Source of the DNA: JANXQG01 sp963780045
Lineage (GTDB): Bacteria; Planctomycetota; Planctomycetia; Pirellulales; Thermoguttaceae
DNA: 64,000 nt
Direction of reading: 5' to 3'
Assembly (NCBI GenBank): GCA_963780045.1
Contig: CAVZZZ010000001.1
Coordinates: forward strand, 62,001-126,000
Shown here in pieces: positions 17,881 to 26,022 of this stretch. The notes beneath the pieces are model-generated. The model ran no database searches. It had not been told where the DNA came from and saw only the letters and a program-made list of their open reading frames with translations. Every line of letters begins with the position of its first letter. The stretch's first letter is position 1. A program made the position numbers and the translations under genes.

Positions 17881-18832
17881 ATGCTTGATGAAACGATCTT
17901 CCGCGGCAGCCGGTTGTGCATCGTGGGCAGCATCTGTCGCGACGTGAAAACGGCGCCGATCCATGCCGCACAGAGCCTGCTTCGCGACGGTGAGACGCCC
18001 ACCGATTTCATCGTGGAGACCGTTGGCGGCGGAGGCGCCAACAGCGCGCTCTTTGCCGCCGGGCTTGGCGCGGAAACCCGCTTTGCCGGCAAGCTGGGCG
18101 ACGACGCGCTAGGCAGCAAAACTCCGGCAGACCTTGCTCGACCGGGGCGTTGCCACGTTCATCCGCCGCGATCCCGCCGTGCCAACGGGCAGCTCCCTGG
18201 CGCTGACTTATTCCAACGGCTGCCGCCACTTCATCAGCCACCAGCCCAACAACAACACGCTCGATTTCTCCGACATCGACCTCGCCATGCTGGACGCCGG
18301 CGAACATCTGCTGCGGGCCGACGTCTGGTTCTCGGAGCCCATGTTGCGCGATGGCAACGCCCGGCTTCTGCAAGCCGCCCGCGATCGAGGGCTGGCCACG
18401 TCGTTGGACCTCAATTGGGACCCCTGCTGGGGCTCGGGCGATGATGCGCTGGTCCGCGCGCAAGGATCGGTCCGGCGGATCCTGCCGTTGGCCGACATCG
18501 TCCACGGCAACGTCAATGAATTGAACCGCTTTGCCGACTCGACCGATTTGTCCACGACGCTCCGGCGGCTTGTCGAGTGGGGCGCGGGCGCCGTGGTCGT
18601 CCATCACGGGGCCCAAGGCGCCGGCTACTATGGCGACGCCCAGCTCGTCGTCGAGCCCTGTGCTCCCGTGGTCAGGCATGTCAACGCCACCGGCTGCGGA
18701 GACTTATTGAGCGTTTGCATGATACTGCTTCACCGGCACGTCGAGATTCCGATTGATCAGCGGCTCCGCCTGGCCAATCGCATCGTCGCCGATTTCATCG
18801 AAGGGAATCGCGATTTCCTGCGGCGAATGTGA
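17881..18832 (+). CDS. PfkB-family carbohydrate kinase, frameshifted
   Basis: Ribokinase-type sugar kinase of about 316 residues. ETVGGGGANSALFAAGLGAE is the N-terminal substrate-binding PfkB signature; VNATGCGDLLSV is the C-terminal one with the catalytic aspartate in GCGD. The frame breaks at the A run 18118-18121: removing one A restores GSKLRQTLLDRGVATF. This is the last gene of the carbohydrate operon. Its stop lies 22 bp before the left attachment repeat of the tRNA-Gln island. Confidence 0.85.
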
Positions 18833-18853
18833 TGCCGACTGTCGTAAGTCTAA

Positions 18854-18896
18854 CTGGGGAACAAGGATTTGAACCTTGACTAACTGATCCAGAGTC
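18854..18896 (-). repeat. Left attachment site (displaced tRNA-Gln 3' fragment)
   Basis: These 43 bp are identical to 27646-27688 and cover the anticodon loop to the acceptor 3' end of tRNA-Gln. The 5' half is missing, so this copy is not a tRNA gene. It marks the left junction of the island. Confidence 0.95.
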
Positions 18897-18965
18897 CATG
18901 CCACCCATACAAACCACTTGGGAACAATACCGCAAACACCGGAGATTTGCAAGTATCGTTGACGC

Positions 18966-19003
18966 AAGCCCTGCCCGGCAACCATCGAACCGGGCAGGGT
19001 TTG
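18966..19003. terminator. Strong hairpin just inside the left island end
   Basis: agccctgcccgg pairs with ccgggcagggtt around a short loop. It sits about 70 bp inside the island and could stop transcription entering from the sugar operon. There is no long T tract, so its role as a terminator is tentative. Confidence 0.5.
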
Positions 19004-19710
19004 TCAACACTTCGATCAACAGTTGACGGCCGACGGCAACGACTCGCGCGGTCAACTAGCCCGGCAAGGTCGATGCCCTGTCGCGCCCGTAGGACGCAAC
19101 CAGAGGCCCGCGGCGGGCACGTCGCGCGGCGGAACGGCTTGCGGGTCGTCAAGGCGACGGATGCGGCGGACGTGACGACGGCGAGCGGACGGACGGGCGG
19201 TAGACGGGCGGCGGAAGGAACGGCGGGACTCCGACCGCGGCGGAAAAAAAACCGACCCCTGCCCTTCGCGCGGCGATACGGGCAGCGCCTATTCCCCTCA
19301 AACTCCGCAGTAGAAATCGAGTTAAGATACGCAGTCTAGGGCGATTTCAGAGGAAACTAAGCCTGTTGAGACCGTGTTGCCGGAGTGTTCGCCTACTATT
19401 GTGCATCGTCCCCGTGTGGTTCCCGAGTGGTTCCCGCATCTACTCAACAGCTTCTCAACAGCTTCTCAACAGCTACTCGCATCTATGCACATGCAAGGGC
19501 AAGTGGGGGGGCGTTGATCTGTTGATCGGCCCTCGTTTTCGCTCCCCGGCGACGTTGACGACGTGGTTGCGTCCATCGTGCGAATCGCGGCGAATACTGG
19601 CGGCGGCCGGACGCATGGCGGTCTGCCGGACGGCGTTTTTTGGGGTACAATGGCTTTGCGGAGAAAACCCTTGAAGTATATTCACCGCGCCGGACGACGG
19701 AGCAAAATCA
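19004..19710. other. Non-coding left arm of the island with short direct repeats
   Basis: About 700 bp with no supported gene. At 19416-19436 there are two copies of gtggttcccg, and at 19443-19475 three head-to-tail copies of ctcaacagctt. Clustered short direct repeats of this kind resemble iterons or integrase/excisionase arm sites. No protein-like frame is convincing. Confidence 0.5.
19416..19475. repeat. Iteron-like direct repeat cluster
   Basis: Two 10-bp repeats (gtggttcccg, 11-bp spacing) are followed at once by three 11-bp tandem repeats (ctcaacagctt). The spacing of about one helical turn per unit fits binding of an array of identical proteins on one DNA face. Confidence 0.6.
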
Positions 19711-20188
19711 ATGTACTGGTTCAACACTCAGACGGACGACCACGGCAATATCCGGGTCGTGGTCCCGCACAACAGGCAGACGGACGTAGCCGAATCCCTG
19801 CGAAAGAGCGAGGATCAGGGCGTGCCGGAGCACGTGGCAATCACGCTGCTTCAAGATCAGTTGGCGCGACTACAAGCGTTGCTCGCGCCGCTGGCCCCGC
19901 TGCCGCCCGGTGCGCAGGCCGGCAACGCCCACCATCCCGCGTCGGTCGCGGCACGTTCCCTATGGCTGGCGGCTCTGCGCTGGCGACAATCGAAAGCTGG
20001 TGCCCGATCGCGCGGAAGTAGAAACGATAGCCGTTGTCCGAGTCCTGGCTAGCAAGGGATTGAGCCAGAGAGAGGTTTGCCGACGCTTGGACCAGCAGGG
20101 CCGCACGCGCCGCGGTAAGCAATGGGGCGACGGCGGCGGGCATGGGCTGGTCCGCTCGATCTTGCGGCGGACGGGGTGTGTCCGGTAG
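19711..20188 (+). CDS. Recombinase-like protein, frameshifted
   Basis: The N-terminal part (MYWFNTQTDDHGNIRVVVP) is unassigned. The C-terminal part, read in the next frame, is VPYGWRLCAGDNRKLVPDRA, then GLSQREVCRRLDQQGRTRRG and HGLVRSILRRTG. This is the segment found in large serine recombinases and related proteins after their catalytic domain. The frame changes near 19930-19950. The serine catalytic domain is absent, so it is either a small DNA-binding derivative or a remnant. It is the first gene from the left end of the island. Confidence 0.55.
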
Positions 20189-20208
20189 GGGGACACTGTA
20201 CACGTAAT

Positions 20209-20235
20209 CCCCGCGGCACGCGCGAGGCGGCGGGG
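20209..20235. terminator. GC-rich hairpin after the recombinase-like gene
   Basis: ccccgc and gcgggg close a short stem 20 bp after the stop of the recombinase-like gene. It may be a terminator, but lacks a T tract. Confidence 0.35.
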
Positions 20236-20263
20236 TTGCAATCCTTAGCCGTCCGATTAGACT

Positions 20264-20338
20264 GGTAGGGCGCTGGGTGTCCGGCGGGGTAGCTCCCCGT
20301 CGAACCGAAGCCGACCGGCGACGACTGCCTTCCCTACC
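20264..20338. ncRNA. Candidate structured RNA element 1
   Basis: ggtaggg (20264-20270) pairs with ccctacc (20332-20338) around an inner hairpin in which cggcgggg pairs with ccccgtcg across a tagct loop. Nested pairing in a gene-free stretch suggests a structured RNA or attenuator. It has no family match that I recognise. Confidence 0.35.
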
Positions 20339-20595
20339 TTTTGGCCGTCGTCCCCGGCCGGGCCTGGCATAAGGTGGGTTCTATGGCTTGTGCATAGCCA
20401 GTTTGGAACGTTCCTATTACGCTCGCGTGTCCTGCACATCGCGGACTCGTTGCGCACAAGCGGCCCACCTTCGCAGTCGATAAGACGGAGAATACCGCGA
20501 GCCGTGCCGACCGCACGGCGATGAACACAATTTGATCGACGCGCAAGCGTCCAACTGTTTCGCTCGAAACCGCCAACCTGAGCGCAAGCTCTTGA

Positions 20596-20653
20596 ACAGT
20601 AGACACAGCAGGACCGCGCCCCGAAAGGGGCGTCGGCCATGCTGTTCTACTGT
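20596..20653. ncRNA. Candidate structured RNA element 2: long bulged hairpin
   Basis: acagtaga (20596-20603) pairs with tctactgt (20646-20653); after a one-base bulge acagca (20605-20610) pairs with tgctgt (20640-20645); the tip is cgcccc-gaaa-ggggcg with a GNRA loop (20617-20632). The arm ends about 60 bp before the TPR gene. The length and near-perfect pairing are far beyond chance, so it is a processed RNA, attenuator or protein-binding site. Confidence 0.55.
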
Positions 20654-20715
20654 GCCCCTTGGCGGGGGCCGAGCGAGCGGCATCGGACGGCGCCCTTTTT
20701 GTTCGGAGGTGAAAA

Positions 20716-21454
20716 ATGGCTGGCAGGTTTCTCGCAATTCGTGAACGGCTCAAGGCCCCGCTGAGTTGCTGCGTCCTCTTGTATATCTACAGCGTTTTCG
20801 GCGCGTCATGCTACTTTAGCTGGCAATTTGCCGCGAGCACGGCTTTTGGTCCTATATCGTCTATGGGGATTTCGTTTCGTTTGGGAAGGGGGCTGTCTGG
20901 CCCTATTTCGCCTTGCGGGGAGCCTTCGGCAACCCGGCCGTTTCCGTCAGTCCCGCCGACAAGGCGATTGAACGGGGCAGCGCAGCCGCAACAAAGGAGG
21001 ATTGGGATTCGGCTATCACGGAGTTTACGGAGGCCGTCCGGGTCGATCCGAAACGCGCGGAGGGATATTGTGGCCTAGGCATGGCTTACGGCGAGAAGCA
21101 CGATTGGGACAAAGCCATTGCAAACCTGAGTGAGGCCATTCGACTGAACCCGAAATACGCACAAGCCTACTCTCGGCGCGGCTGCGCTTACCTTGGGAAG
21201 GGCTGCCCAAACTCTGTCTTCAAGAAAAACGGCACCAACGTAACGGGTCTCATCGGGGCCGCTGCCTGGGGCTTCCTCGGACTGGGCAAGGCCGAGTTTG
21301 ACAGAGCCATCGCCGACTTCACGGAAGTCATCCGTCTCAAGCCGGACTGCGTGAAGCCTACTACGGCCGTGGCGTGGCCTACGGCATGGAGGGCGAAAAG
21401 GATAAGGCGGACGCCGACTGCGCTGAAGCCAGAACGCTCGGGTACAAGCCATGA
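20716..21454 (+). CDS. Membrane-anchored TPR protein, frameshifted (island cargo)
   Basis: About 245 residues after correcting two shifts. The start (LSCCVLLYIYSVFGASCYFSW) is a membrane segment. Around 20835-20850 the frame moves to YIVYGDFVSFGKGAVWPYFA and then TPR units follow (AIERGSAAATKEDWDSAITE, CGLGMAYGEKHDWDKAIANL, AYSRRGCAYLGKG). At about 21353 one missing G moves the end to EAYYGRGVAYGMEGEKDKAD and the stop 21454. TPR repeats mediate protein-protein contacts. A similar TPR/membrane protein at 41.3 kb shares the design but not the context. Confidence 0.65.
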
Positions 21455-21527
21455 ACCTCAAGAGAACGTGCGTCGTTGCGAATCCGGTTCTGCTGGCGCC
21501 GGCGCGGACGGCGCGGCACCGGAGCGC

Positions 21528-21971
21528 ATGAGCGCGGGAGCGGTCGATCAGGATTTGGTCTTATGGGGCTTGGTTGTCATAGCCGTCGTTTTCGTTGGCT
21601 ACCTGGTCTTCACGTTTCGGAAAGGTGTCGATTGGCGCAATCTCGTGCCGACGTTGCGGAAAACGGGCGTCACACTGGTTGTGAAACTGGCTGCTGTGGG
21701 GATTCTTGTCGGAAGCTTTGGACAACAGGGATTCGGATACTACAACCTGTTGCGATTTGTCGTCTGCGGCGCGGCCGCGTATGCGGCGTTTCTCGCGTCA
21801 ACGATCGACAAAGCGGGGTGGGTCGTCACGTTCGCGGTAGTCGCGCTGCTATTCAATCCGATCATCCCGGTTCGACTGGATCGCGGGATTTGGACGCTCG
21901 TTGACTTAGTAGTCATTCTGCTTTTCCTTGTCTCTGTCGTGGCGGTTGACCGCCATTTGCCGCGCGAGTAG
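21528..21971 (+). CDS. Small integral membrane protein (DUF6804-like)
   Basis: 147 residues with four hydrophobic segments: LVLWGLVVIAVVFVGYLVF, VVKLAAVGILVGSFG, LLRFVVCGAAAYAAFLAS and WTLVDLVVILLFLVSVVAV. YYNLLRFVV and LFNPIIPVRLDRGIW match the signature of small DUF6804-type membrane proteins. Start ATG 21528 begins just before the first segment. It lies 73 bp after the TPR gene; together they may form a membrane module carried by the island. Confidence 0.6.
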   Translation: MSAGAVDQDLVLWGLVVIAVVFVGYLVFTFRKGVDWRNLVPTLRKTGVTLVVKLAAVGILVGSFGQQGFGYYNLLRFVVCGAAAYAAFLASTIDKAGWVVTFAVVALLFNPIIPVRLDRGIWTLVDLVVILLFLVSVVAVDRHLPRE

Positions 21972-22097
21972 ATTGACGATCATCGGGACGGCCGGCGGCA
22001 ATAGCTATGCCCCGGCCAAGCGGTCCCCGGCGCGGTGGTGCCTCTGCTTTCCGTACCTCCGCATCTGGGGCCGGCCCGCATCGAAAGGTAACTTCTC

Positions 22098-22868
22098 ATG
22101 GCTGACTCTCAGCAGTCCTGTACGTGGTTTGAGATCGCGCAAAAAGGTCGATACTCTTCTCAGGCTTCCGGCGCAAGGGAGCGTTTCCGGGAGCGAATCC
22201 AAGAGGCCGCGGTCGAGTGGCAGCGGGGGACTGACCTGGACCCCGATGTTAGCCCGCCCTTGCCCGTTCCCGATCGGGAGGTATCGCTTGCCGAGCGTTA
22301 CACGGTGTTGGCCGCGGTCTGGGATGCTGTTTGGAAGGGCGCGGCGAAGATCGACCTTTGGCCGGAAATGCGCTGGCCAGACGAACGGGAGGGCATCCCC
22401 TATAAGCTGCTGGTCTGCACGGTGCATGATGACCACAACAACAGCGAACAGCCGATTTACCAGCACAAGCCCAGTGCGCGGACGACCGCGAAGGACAGGG
22501 GGATGGTGTGGACTTGGCTTGCCGACGTGGAATCCGACTTGACCAGTGGCAACCCGGCGGCGGCCGATGCTCCCACCGGGAAGCCCGCGGCGACAGCAGC
22601 GGCCCCAGCGCCCGAAACGGTCAACGCGGCAGAGATGGAGCGGTGGCTGTACCTGATAGGCGATGGCGACGCGGTAAAGGTTCTGACCATCGCAAAAAAT
22701 CAAGCCTTGACCGTTGACCAACGGATGCGGGATCTTGTGAAGCTGGACCGGCGATATGAAGGGTACGATTCACCGCACTGGGCGGAACTAATGGCCGTTA
22801 CCCCGGCCGCGGTCAGGCAGACCGATTTTTGGAAGAGCCGGAAGCATCGGACAGAGTGGCGCAAGTAG
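22098..22868 (+). CDS. Hypothetical island protein
   Basis: 256 residues, soluble, acidic N-terminal half with YKLLVCTVHDDHNNSEQPIY, then a Pro/Ala-rich linker (PAAADAPTGKPAATAAAPAP), then a helical C-terminal domain (AEMERWLYLIGDGDAVKVL, WAELMAVTPAAVRQTDFWKS) that looks like a small DNA-binding winged helix used in planctomycete mobile elements. The function is unknown. It is followed by a strong terminator. Confidence 0.6.
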   Translation: MADSQQSCTWFEIAQKGRYSSQASGARERFRERIQEAAVEWQRGTDLDPDVSPPLPVPDREVSLAERYTVLAAVWDAVWKGAAKIDLWPEMRWPDEREGIPYKLLVCTVHDDHNNSEQPIYQHKPSARTTAKDRGMVWTWLADVESDLTSGNPAAADAPTGKPAATAAAPAPETVNAAEMERWLYLIGDGDAVKVLTIAKNQALTVDQRMRDLVKLDRRYEGYDSPHWAELMAVTPAAVRQTDFWKSRKHRTEWRK

Positions 22869-22874
22869 TCTATT

Positions 22875-22899
22875 GCTTACGCGGCCCTTGCGCGTAAGC
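22875..22899. repeat. 9-bp stem palindrome, repeated motif
   Basis: gcttacgcg pairs with cgcgtaagc across a 7-base loop. Its left part, attgcttacgc, recurs at 22981, giving two copies that flank the terminator region and precede the replication operon. It may be an operator. Confidence 0.45.
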
Positions 22900-22919
22900 T
22901 GACAATTCCAAAGTTTTTT

Positions 22920-22950
22920 GGGCGGTTTCCTCCGGGAAATCGCCCTTTTT
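22920..22950 (+). terminator. Rho-independent terminator
   Basis: gggcggtttcc pairs with gggaaatcgccc around a three-base loop, followed by five Ts. It ends the transcript of the hypothetical gene and isolates the excisionase/primase operon. Confidence 0.8.
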
Positions 22951-22990
22951 CGTATCGTGCCGCAAAGATTTGCTCACGCGATTGCTTACG

Positions 22991-23016
22991 CATGGCCCTT
23001 TGAGCGGAGGGCCATG
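22991..23016 (+). promoter_or_regulatory. Hairpin overlapping the ribosome site of the replication operon
   Basis: catggccc pairs with gggccatg across tttgagcgga. The right arm contains GGAGG, the Shine-Dalgarno sequence of the gene starting at 23019. When folded it would hide the ribosome site, a simple translational switch. Confidence 0.5.
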
Positions 23017-23018
23017 TT

Positions 23019-23192
23019 ATGGCGGACGTTCAAGAACAACTCGATTTTCTCTTGTCGGTTGACCGGCTTATTTCCGCGGCCGATGAAGCCCGACGAAAAC
23101 GCGACCGACTGCTACGCGCGGGGCGGGATGCCGGTGCGGAGAAAAGCAATAGTGACAAGCAAGACGCCAAAAGTCAGGGAGGCAAGCCGTGA
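23019..23192 (+). CDS. Small hydrophilic protein, first gene of the replication operon
   Basis: 57 residues: a short helix (EQLDFLLSVDRLISAADEAR) followed by a strongly basic and polar tail ending KSQGGKP. GGAGG lies 8 bases upstream of the ATG. Its stop overlaps the GTG of the next gene (GTGA), so it is real and co-translated. It could be a regulator or an accessory for replication; the family is not recognised. Confidence 0.65.
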   Translation: MADVQEQLDFLLSVDRLISAADEARRKRDRLLRAGRDAGAEKSNSDKQDAKSQGGKP

Positions 23193-23440
23193 AGACCGCC
23201 CCTCACAATCCCGCCAAGCGTGCCCCCGCCGTCGTTCGATCCGGGGAAGTCTACAGCCTTGCCGAGCTACGGCGGCGGTTGCAATGGCAAGAACACGCGG
23301 TCAGGCAGGCTAGAGTGAAGGGCTTGCGGCTGGTCGTCTTCGGACGGCAAAAGTATGCACTTGGTTCCGACGTGTTGAAGTTCTTTGAACGGCTGGCCGA
23401 ACAACAGGCCGGCAACCGCGACGGAGGGCAAGCGGAATGA
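23189..23440 (+). CDS. Excisionase-like HTH protein
   Basis: 83 residues starting with GTG in a 4-bp overlap. SGEVYSLAELRRRLQWQEHA and RVKGLRLVVFGRQKYALGSD form a MerR/AlpA-like helix-turn-helix with a recognition wing, as in excisionases and helix_turn_helix_17 proteins. In islands of this kind the protein directs excision or activates the replication gene. Its stop overlaps the next ATG (ATGA), so the three genes form one tightly coupled operon. Confidence 0.7.
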   Translation: MKTAPHNPAKRAPAVVRSGEVYSLAELRRRLQWQEHAVRQARVKGLRLVVFGRQKYALGSDVLKFFERLAEQQAGNRDGGQAE

Positions 23441-25683
23441 CAACAGCCCTTGCCGTGGCGAAAGCCGACGTTGCTGAAATCCGGCGCACCCTCGACCTGT
23501 TGGCCGTCCCCAGCGGCGTTGTCGAGATTCGAGCCTTGAAGATTCCCGGCCGCGGCAAGGCTTACAACGCGGCCGGTTACTTCACCGATTTGGACAAGGC
23601 CGCGGAAGCGGCGGCGGCCCTCGACGCGAGAAAGGCCGGCGGCGTGTACGTTGTCCTAAACGAAGTCAATCCGGCCCTCTACGCACGTTCACCGGACCAG
23701 ACGACAGATTACCTCGACCCGTTGACCGGCGACGGCGACATTATCCGGCGTCGATGGTTGCCCCTCGATTTTGACCCGATCCGGCCGGCGGGAATTTCGG
23801 CAGCATACAACGAGCATTGCAACGCGGAAGACGTTGCCCGGAAGTGTTGGGCGTGGTTGTCTTCTCTTGGCTGGTCGTCCCCAATTCTAGCTGACAGCGG
23901 CAACGGAGCACACTTGCTCTATCGTATCGACCTACCGAACGACGAGGCAAGCACGGCCCTTGTACGCGATGCAATCGCGGCCGTTGCCGAGCGGTTCACC
24001 GGCAATGGCGTTGACGTTGACTTAAAGGTTTTCAACGCGGCCCGAATTTGGAAGTTGTACGGCACGACGGCCCGCAAGGGGCACGACACATCCGACAGGC
24101 CGCATAGACTAGCCCAGCTTGTCAACGTACCCGAATCAATCGAGATTGTGCCCGTCGAGTCGCTTCAAGCCCTGGCGGCGACGGCAAGCAAGCCCGAGCC
24201 GTCGAGGCCCTCGACGAACGGCGACGGGCAGGGGCAACCGTTCACAAGCCGGTTGGACGTAGGGCGATGGTTGACCGAACGGGGCCAAAGCTTCAAGGTG
24301 AAAGACCGGCCCGACCGCTTCGGCCGCACAGTGTACGCGCTTGAAGTTTGCCCGTTTGATTCGTCGCATGGTGGCAGCGATGAAGTAGCGATTTATCAGG
24401 CCGCGGACGGAGCGCTTGCGGCCGGCTGCAAGCACAACAGTTGCAACGGCCGCGGTTGGCAGCAATTCAAAGAGCGAATCGGCAAGCCCGACCTGACGCA
24501 TTGGGACCCGCCACTATCGGACCATCGAAACAATGGAGAGGCATACAAGGGCACGGCGGGCGATGCGAACAGCACGGCGGCCGGCGACAAGAAGGACCGC
24601 TTTCCGCTCGTCACTTGTGCGGCCCTCGACGCGGCCGACTATACTCCGCGGGCGATTATCAGCGATTGCATGTACGCGGACCATCCGGCGGTTGTCGGCG
24701 GCATGTTCAAGACGCTAAAAACTCTCGTTGCGGTTGACGGGGCAATCTCGATTGCAAGCGGGCGTCCGTTTCTCGATTCGTTCACCGTGGCCGAACCGTT
24801 GGGCGTTGTCTTTTTCAGTGGTGAGGGCGGACCCAGCATGATGCAAGACTACGGCCGGCGTATTGCCGATGCCAAGGGCTTGCGGCTGGCCGATGTTGGC
24901 AACCTTCGTTTTTGCTTCACCATTCCGAAGCTGGAAAGCCTAACCGACCTGGACGAAGTGCAGCGGATACACGATGAAACCGGAGCGGCGGTCCTGTTTT
25001 TCGATAACCTGATGCTGTGTATGTCGGGCGACGAAGCCGGCAACGTGTTCAAGATGGGCCAGATTCTCGGCGGGGTTATTCGGATATGCAACGAACGCGG
25101 AATCACCCCGGTTTTTCTTCACCATTTCAAGCGGGCGCGAACGGACCCCTTTGCACCTGGCGAGCTACTCGACTTGACCCAAGCGGGAGCGGCCGAAGTT
25201 GCCGGGCAATGGTTGCTGAATACTCGACGGGAAGCCTACAACCCCGACAACCCCGGCGAGCACAAGCTATGGCTGAACATCGGCGGGCGGTTGGGACATG
25301 GCCGGCTACATGCCCTCGACGTACACGAAGGGCGATTATCCGACCCCGGCGGCCGGCGTTGGAAAGTGGAGGTCTTGAAGCCCAATGAGGTACGGCAGGA
25401 GGCCGACAGCCGGAAAGCGGAAGTCAAGCGGCAGCGGGCCGATGAACGGGCGGCGGACGCGATCGACAGCGACCGGAAGGCCGTCGTTAGGATTCTCGCC
25501 AAACTGAAAGCCCCCGAAACCAAGACGGGAATCCGCGGGCGGGCTGGATTCGGCAGCGAACGATTCAACCGAGCGTTTTACAGTCTGTCCGAAGACGGCA
25601 CCATCCGGCCCGTGGAAGTGATGAAGGGCAAAGGCAAGCACCCTTATGAGGCATGGCGGCTGAGGGCTGAGGACGAGACCTGA
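23437..25683 (+). CDS. Primase-helicase replication protein
   Basis: 748 residues. N-terminal archaeo-eukaryotic primase-like domain: LPLDFDP (residues 108-114) has the DxD metal site, DSGNGAHLLYRID (153-165) the His motif, VDLKVFNAARIWKLYGT (194-210) the third motif. Next comes a putative zinc-binding segment (C305, H311, C331, C336). The C-terminal half is a RecA/RepA-like helicase: an atypical P-loop VVGGMFKTLKT (419-429), a Walker B AAVLFFDNL (517-525) and VFLHHFKRA. A winged tail ends the protein. It would prime and unwind the island's own DNA, allowing replication after excision. Confidence 0.75.
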   Translation: MTTALAVAKADVAEIRRTLDLLAVPSGVVEIRALKIPGRGKAYNAAGYFTDLDKAAEAAAALDARKAGGVYVVLNEVNPALYARSPDQTTDYLDPLTGDGDIIRRRWLPLDFDPIRPAGISAAYNEHCNAEDVARKCWAWLSSLGWSSPILADSGNGAHLLYRIDLPNDEASTALVRDAIAAVAERFTGNGVDVDLKVFNAARIWKLYGTTARKGHDTSDRPHRLAQLVNVPESIEIVPVESLQALAATASKPEPSRPSTNGDGQGQPFTSRLDVGRWLTERGQSFKVKDRPDRFGRTVYALEVCPFDSSHGGSDEVAIYQAADGALAAGCKHNSCNGRGWQQFKERIGKPDLTHWDPPLSDHRNNGEAYKGTAGDANSTAAGDKKDRFPLVTCAALDAADYTPRAIISDCMYADHPAVVGGMFKTLKTLVAVDGAISIASGRPFLDSFTVAEPLGVVFFSGEGGPSMMQDYGRRIADAKGLRLADVGNLRFCFTIPKLESLTDLDEVQRIHDETGAAVLFFDNLMLCMSGDEAGNVFKMGQILGGVIRICNERGITPVFLHHFKRARTDPFAPGELLDLTQAGAAEVAGQWLLNTRREAYNPDNPGEHKLWLNIGGRLGHGRLHALDVHEGRLSDPGGRRWKVEVLKPNEVRQEADSRKAEVKRQRADERAADAIDSDRKAVVRILAKLKAPETKTGIRGRAGFGSERFNRAFYSLSEDGTIRPVEVMKGKGKHPYEAWRLRAEDET

Positions 25684-25735
25684 CACCCGTTCTCATCCGT
25701 TCTCACCCGTTCTCATCCGGTATGAAAACGGGTGT
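25684..25735 (+). terminator. Repeat-containing hairpin after the primase gene
   Basis: acacccgtt and aacgggtgt close a stem around two 20-bp repeats that begin cccgttctcatccg. It starts 1 bp after the stop of the primase-helicase gene. It may act as terminator or as a binding array. Confidence 0.5.
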
Positions 25736-25749
25736 TCACACCGGTTCGC

Positions 25750-25776
25750 CCCGCCCCTACGTAGTAGAGGGGCGGG
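25750..25776. terminator. GC-rich 9-bp hairpin
   Basis: cccgcccct pairs with aggggcggg around acgtagtag. It is a second hairpin directly after the repeat hairpin and about 30 bp before the next small gene. Confidence 0.5.
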
Positions 25777-25803
25777 CGGACGGATGAACGAAGGAAAAAG
25801 AAC

Positions 25804-26022
25804 ATGACAAACGAACGAAGCAAGAGCCGAAAGGCGGACGGACGCGCCCGGCTACCCTGGCCCCCGCCCGGTTGCGATCTGCCCGACTTGGCAACGCTTG
25901 AAGCCCTATCGCACGGCGACGGCCCCAAGCGGCAGGGCGAGCTATTCCCGTCGTGCCCGATGCCGCCGGACGGTCAAAGCATCGACCTGACGGCGGTGCG
26001 TGGCGGGAAAGCGCAGAATTGA
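25804..26022 (+). CDS. Small hypothetical island protein
   Basis: 72 residues, basic N-terminus, rich in Pro (ARLPWPPPGCDLPDL), with two cysteines. GAAGGAAAAAG lies upstream of ATG 25804. It has no known domain. Location between replication operon and integrase suggests an accessory role. Confidence 0.5.
   Translation: MTNERSKSRKADGRARLPWPPPGCDLPDLATLEALSHGDGPKRQGELFPSCPMPPDGQSIDLTAVRGGKAQN

Noticed and set aside
18854..18896. Second tRNA-Gln gene
   Set aside because: Only the 3' 43 bases are present; the 5' acceptor arm and D arm are absent.
18947..19339. 130-codon open frame at the left end of the island
   Set aside because: Arg-rich composition with no ribosome site, no domain and a hairpin within its start; typical of a chance frame in GC-rich DNA.
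21454..21527. Short frame from ATG 21451 (about 26 codons)
   Set aside because: It stops before the DUF6804-like gene and has no features; the ATG is part of the TPR stop context.
25684..25735. Possible CRISPR array
   Set aside because: Only two 20-bp units without spacers, inside a hairpin and with no cas gene; better seen as a terminator or binding array.
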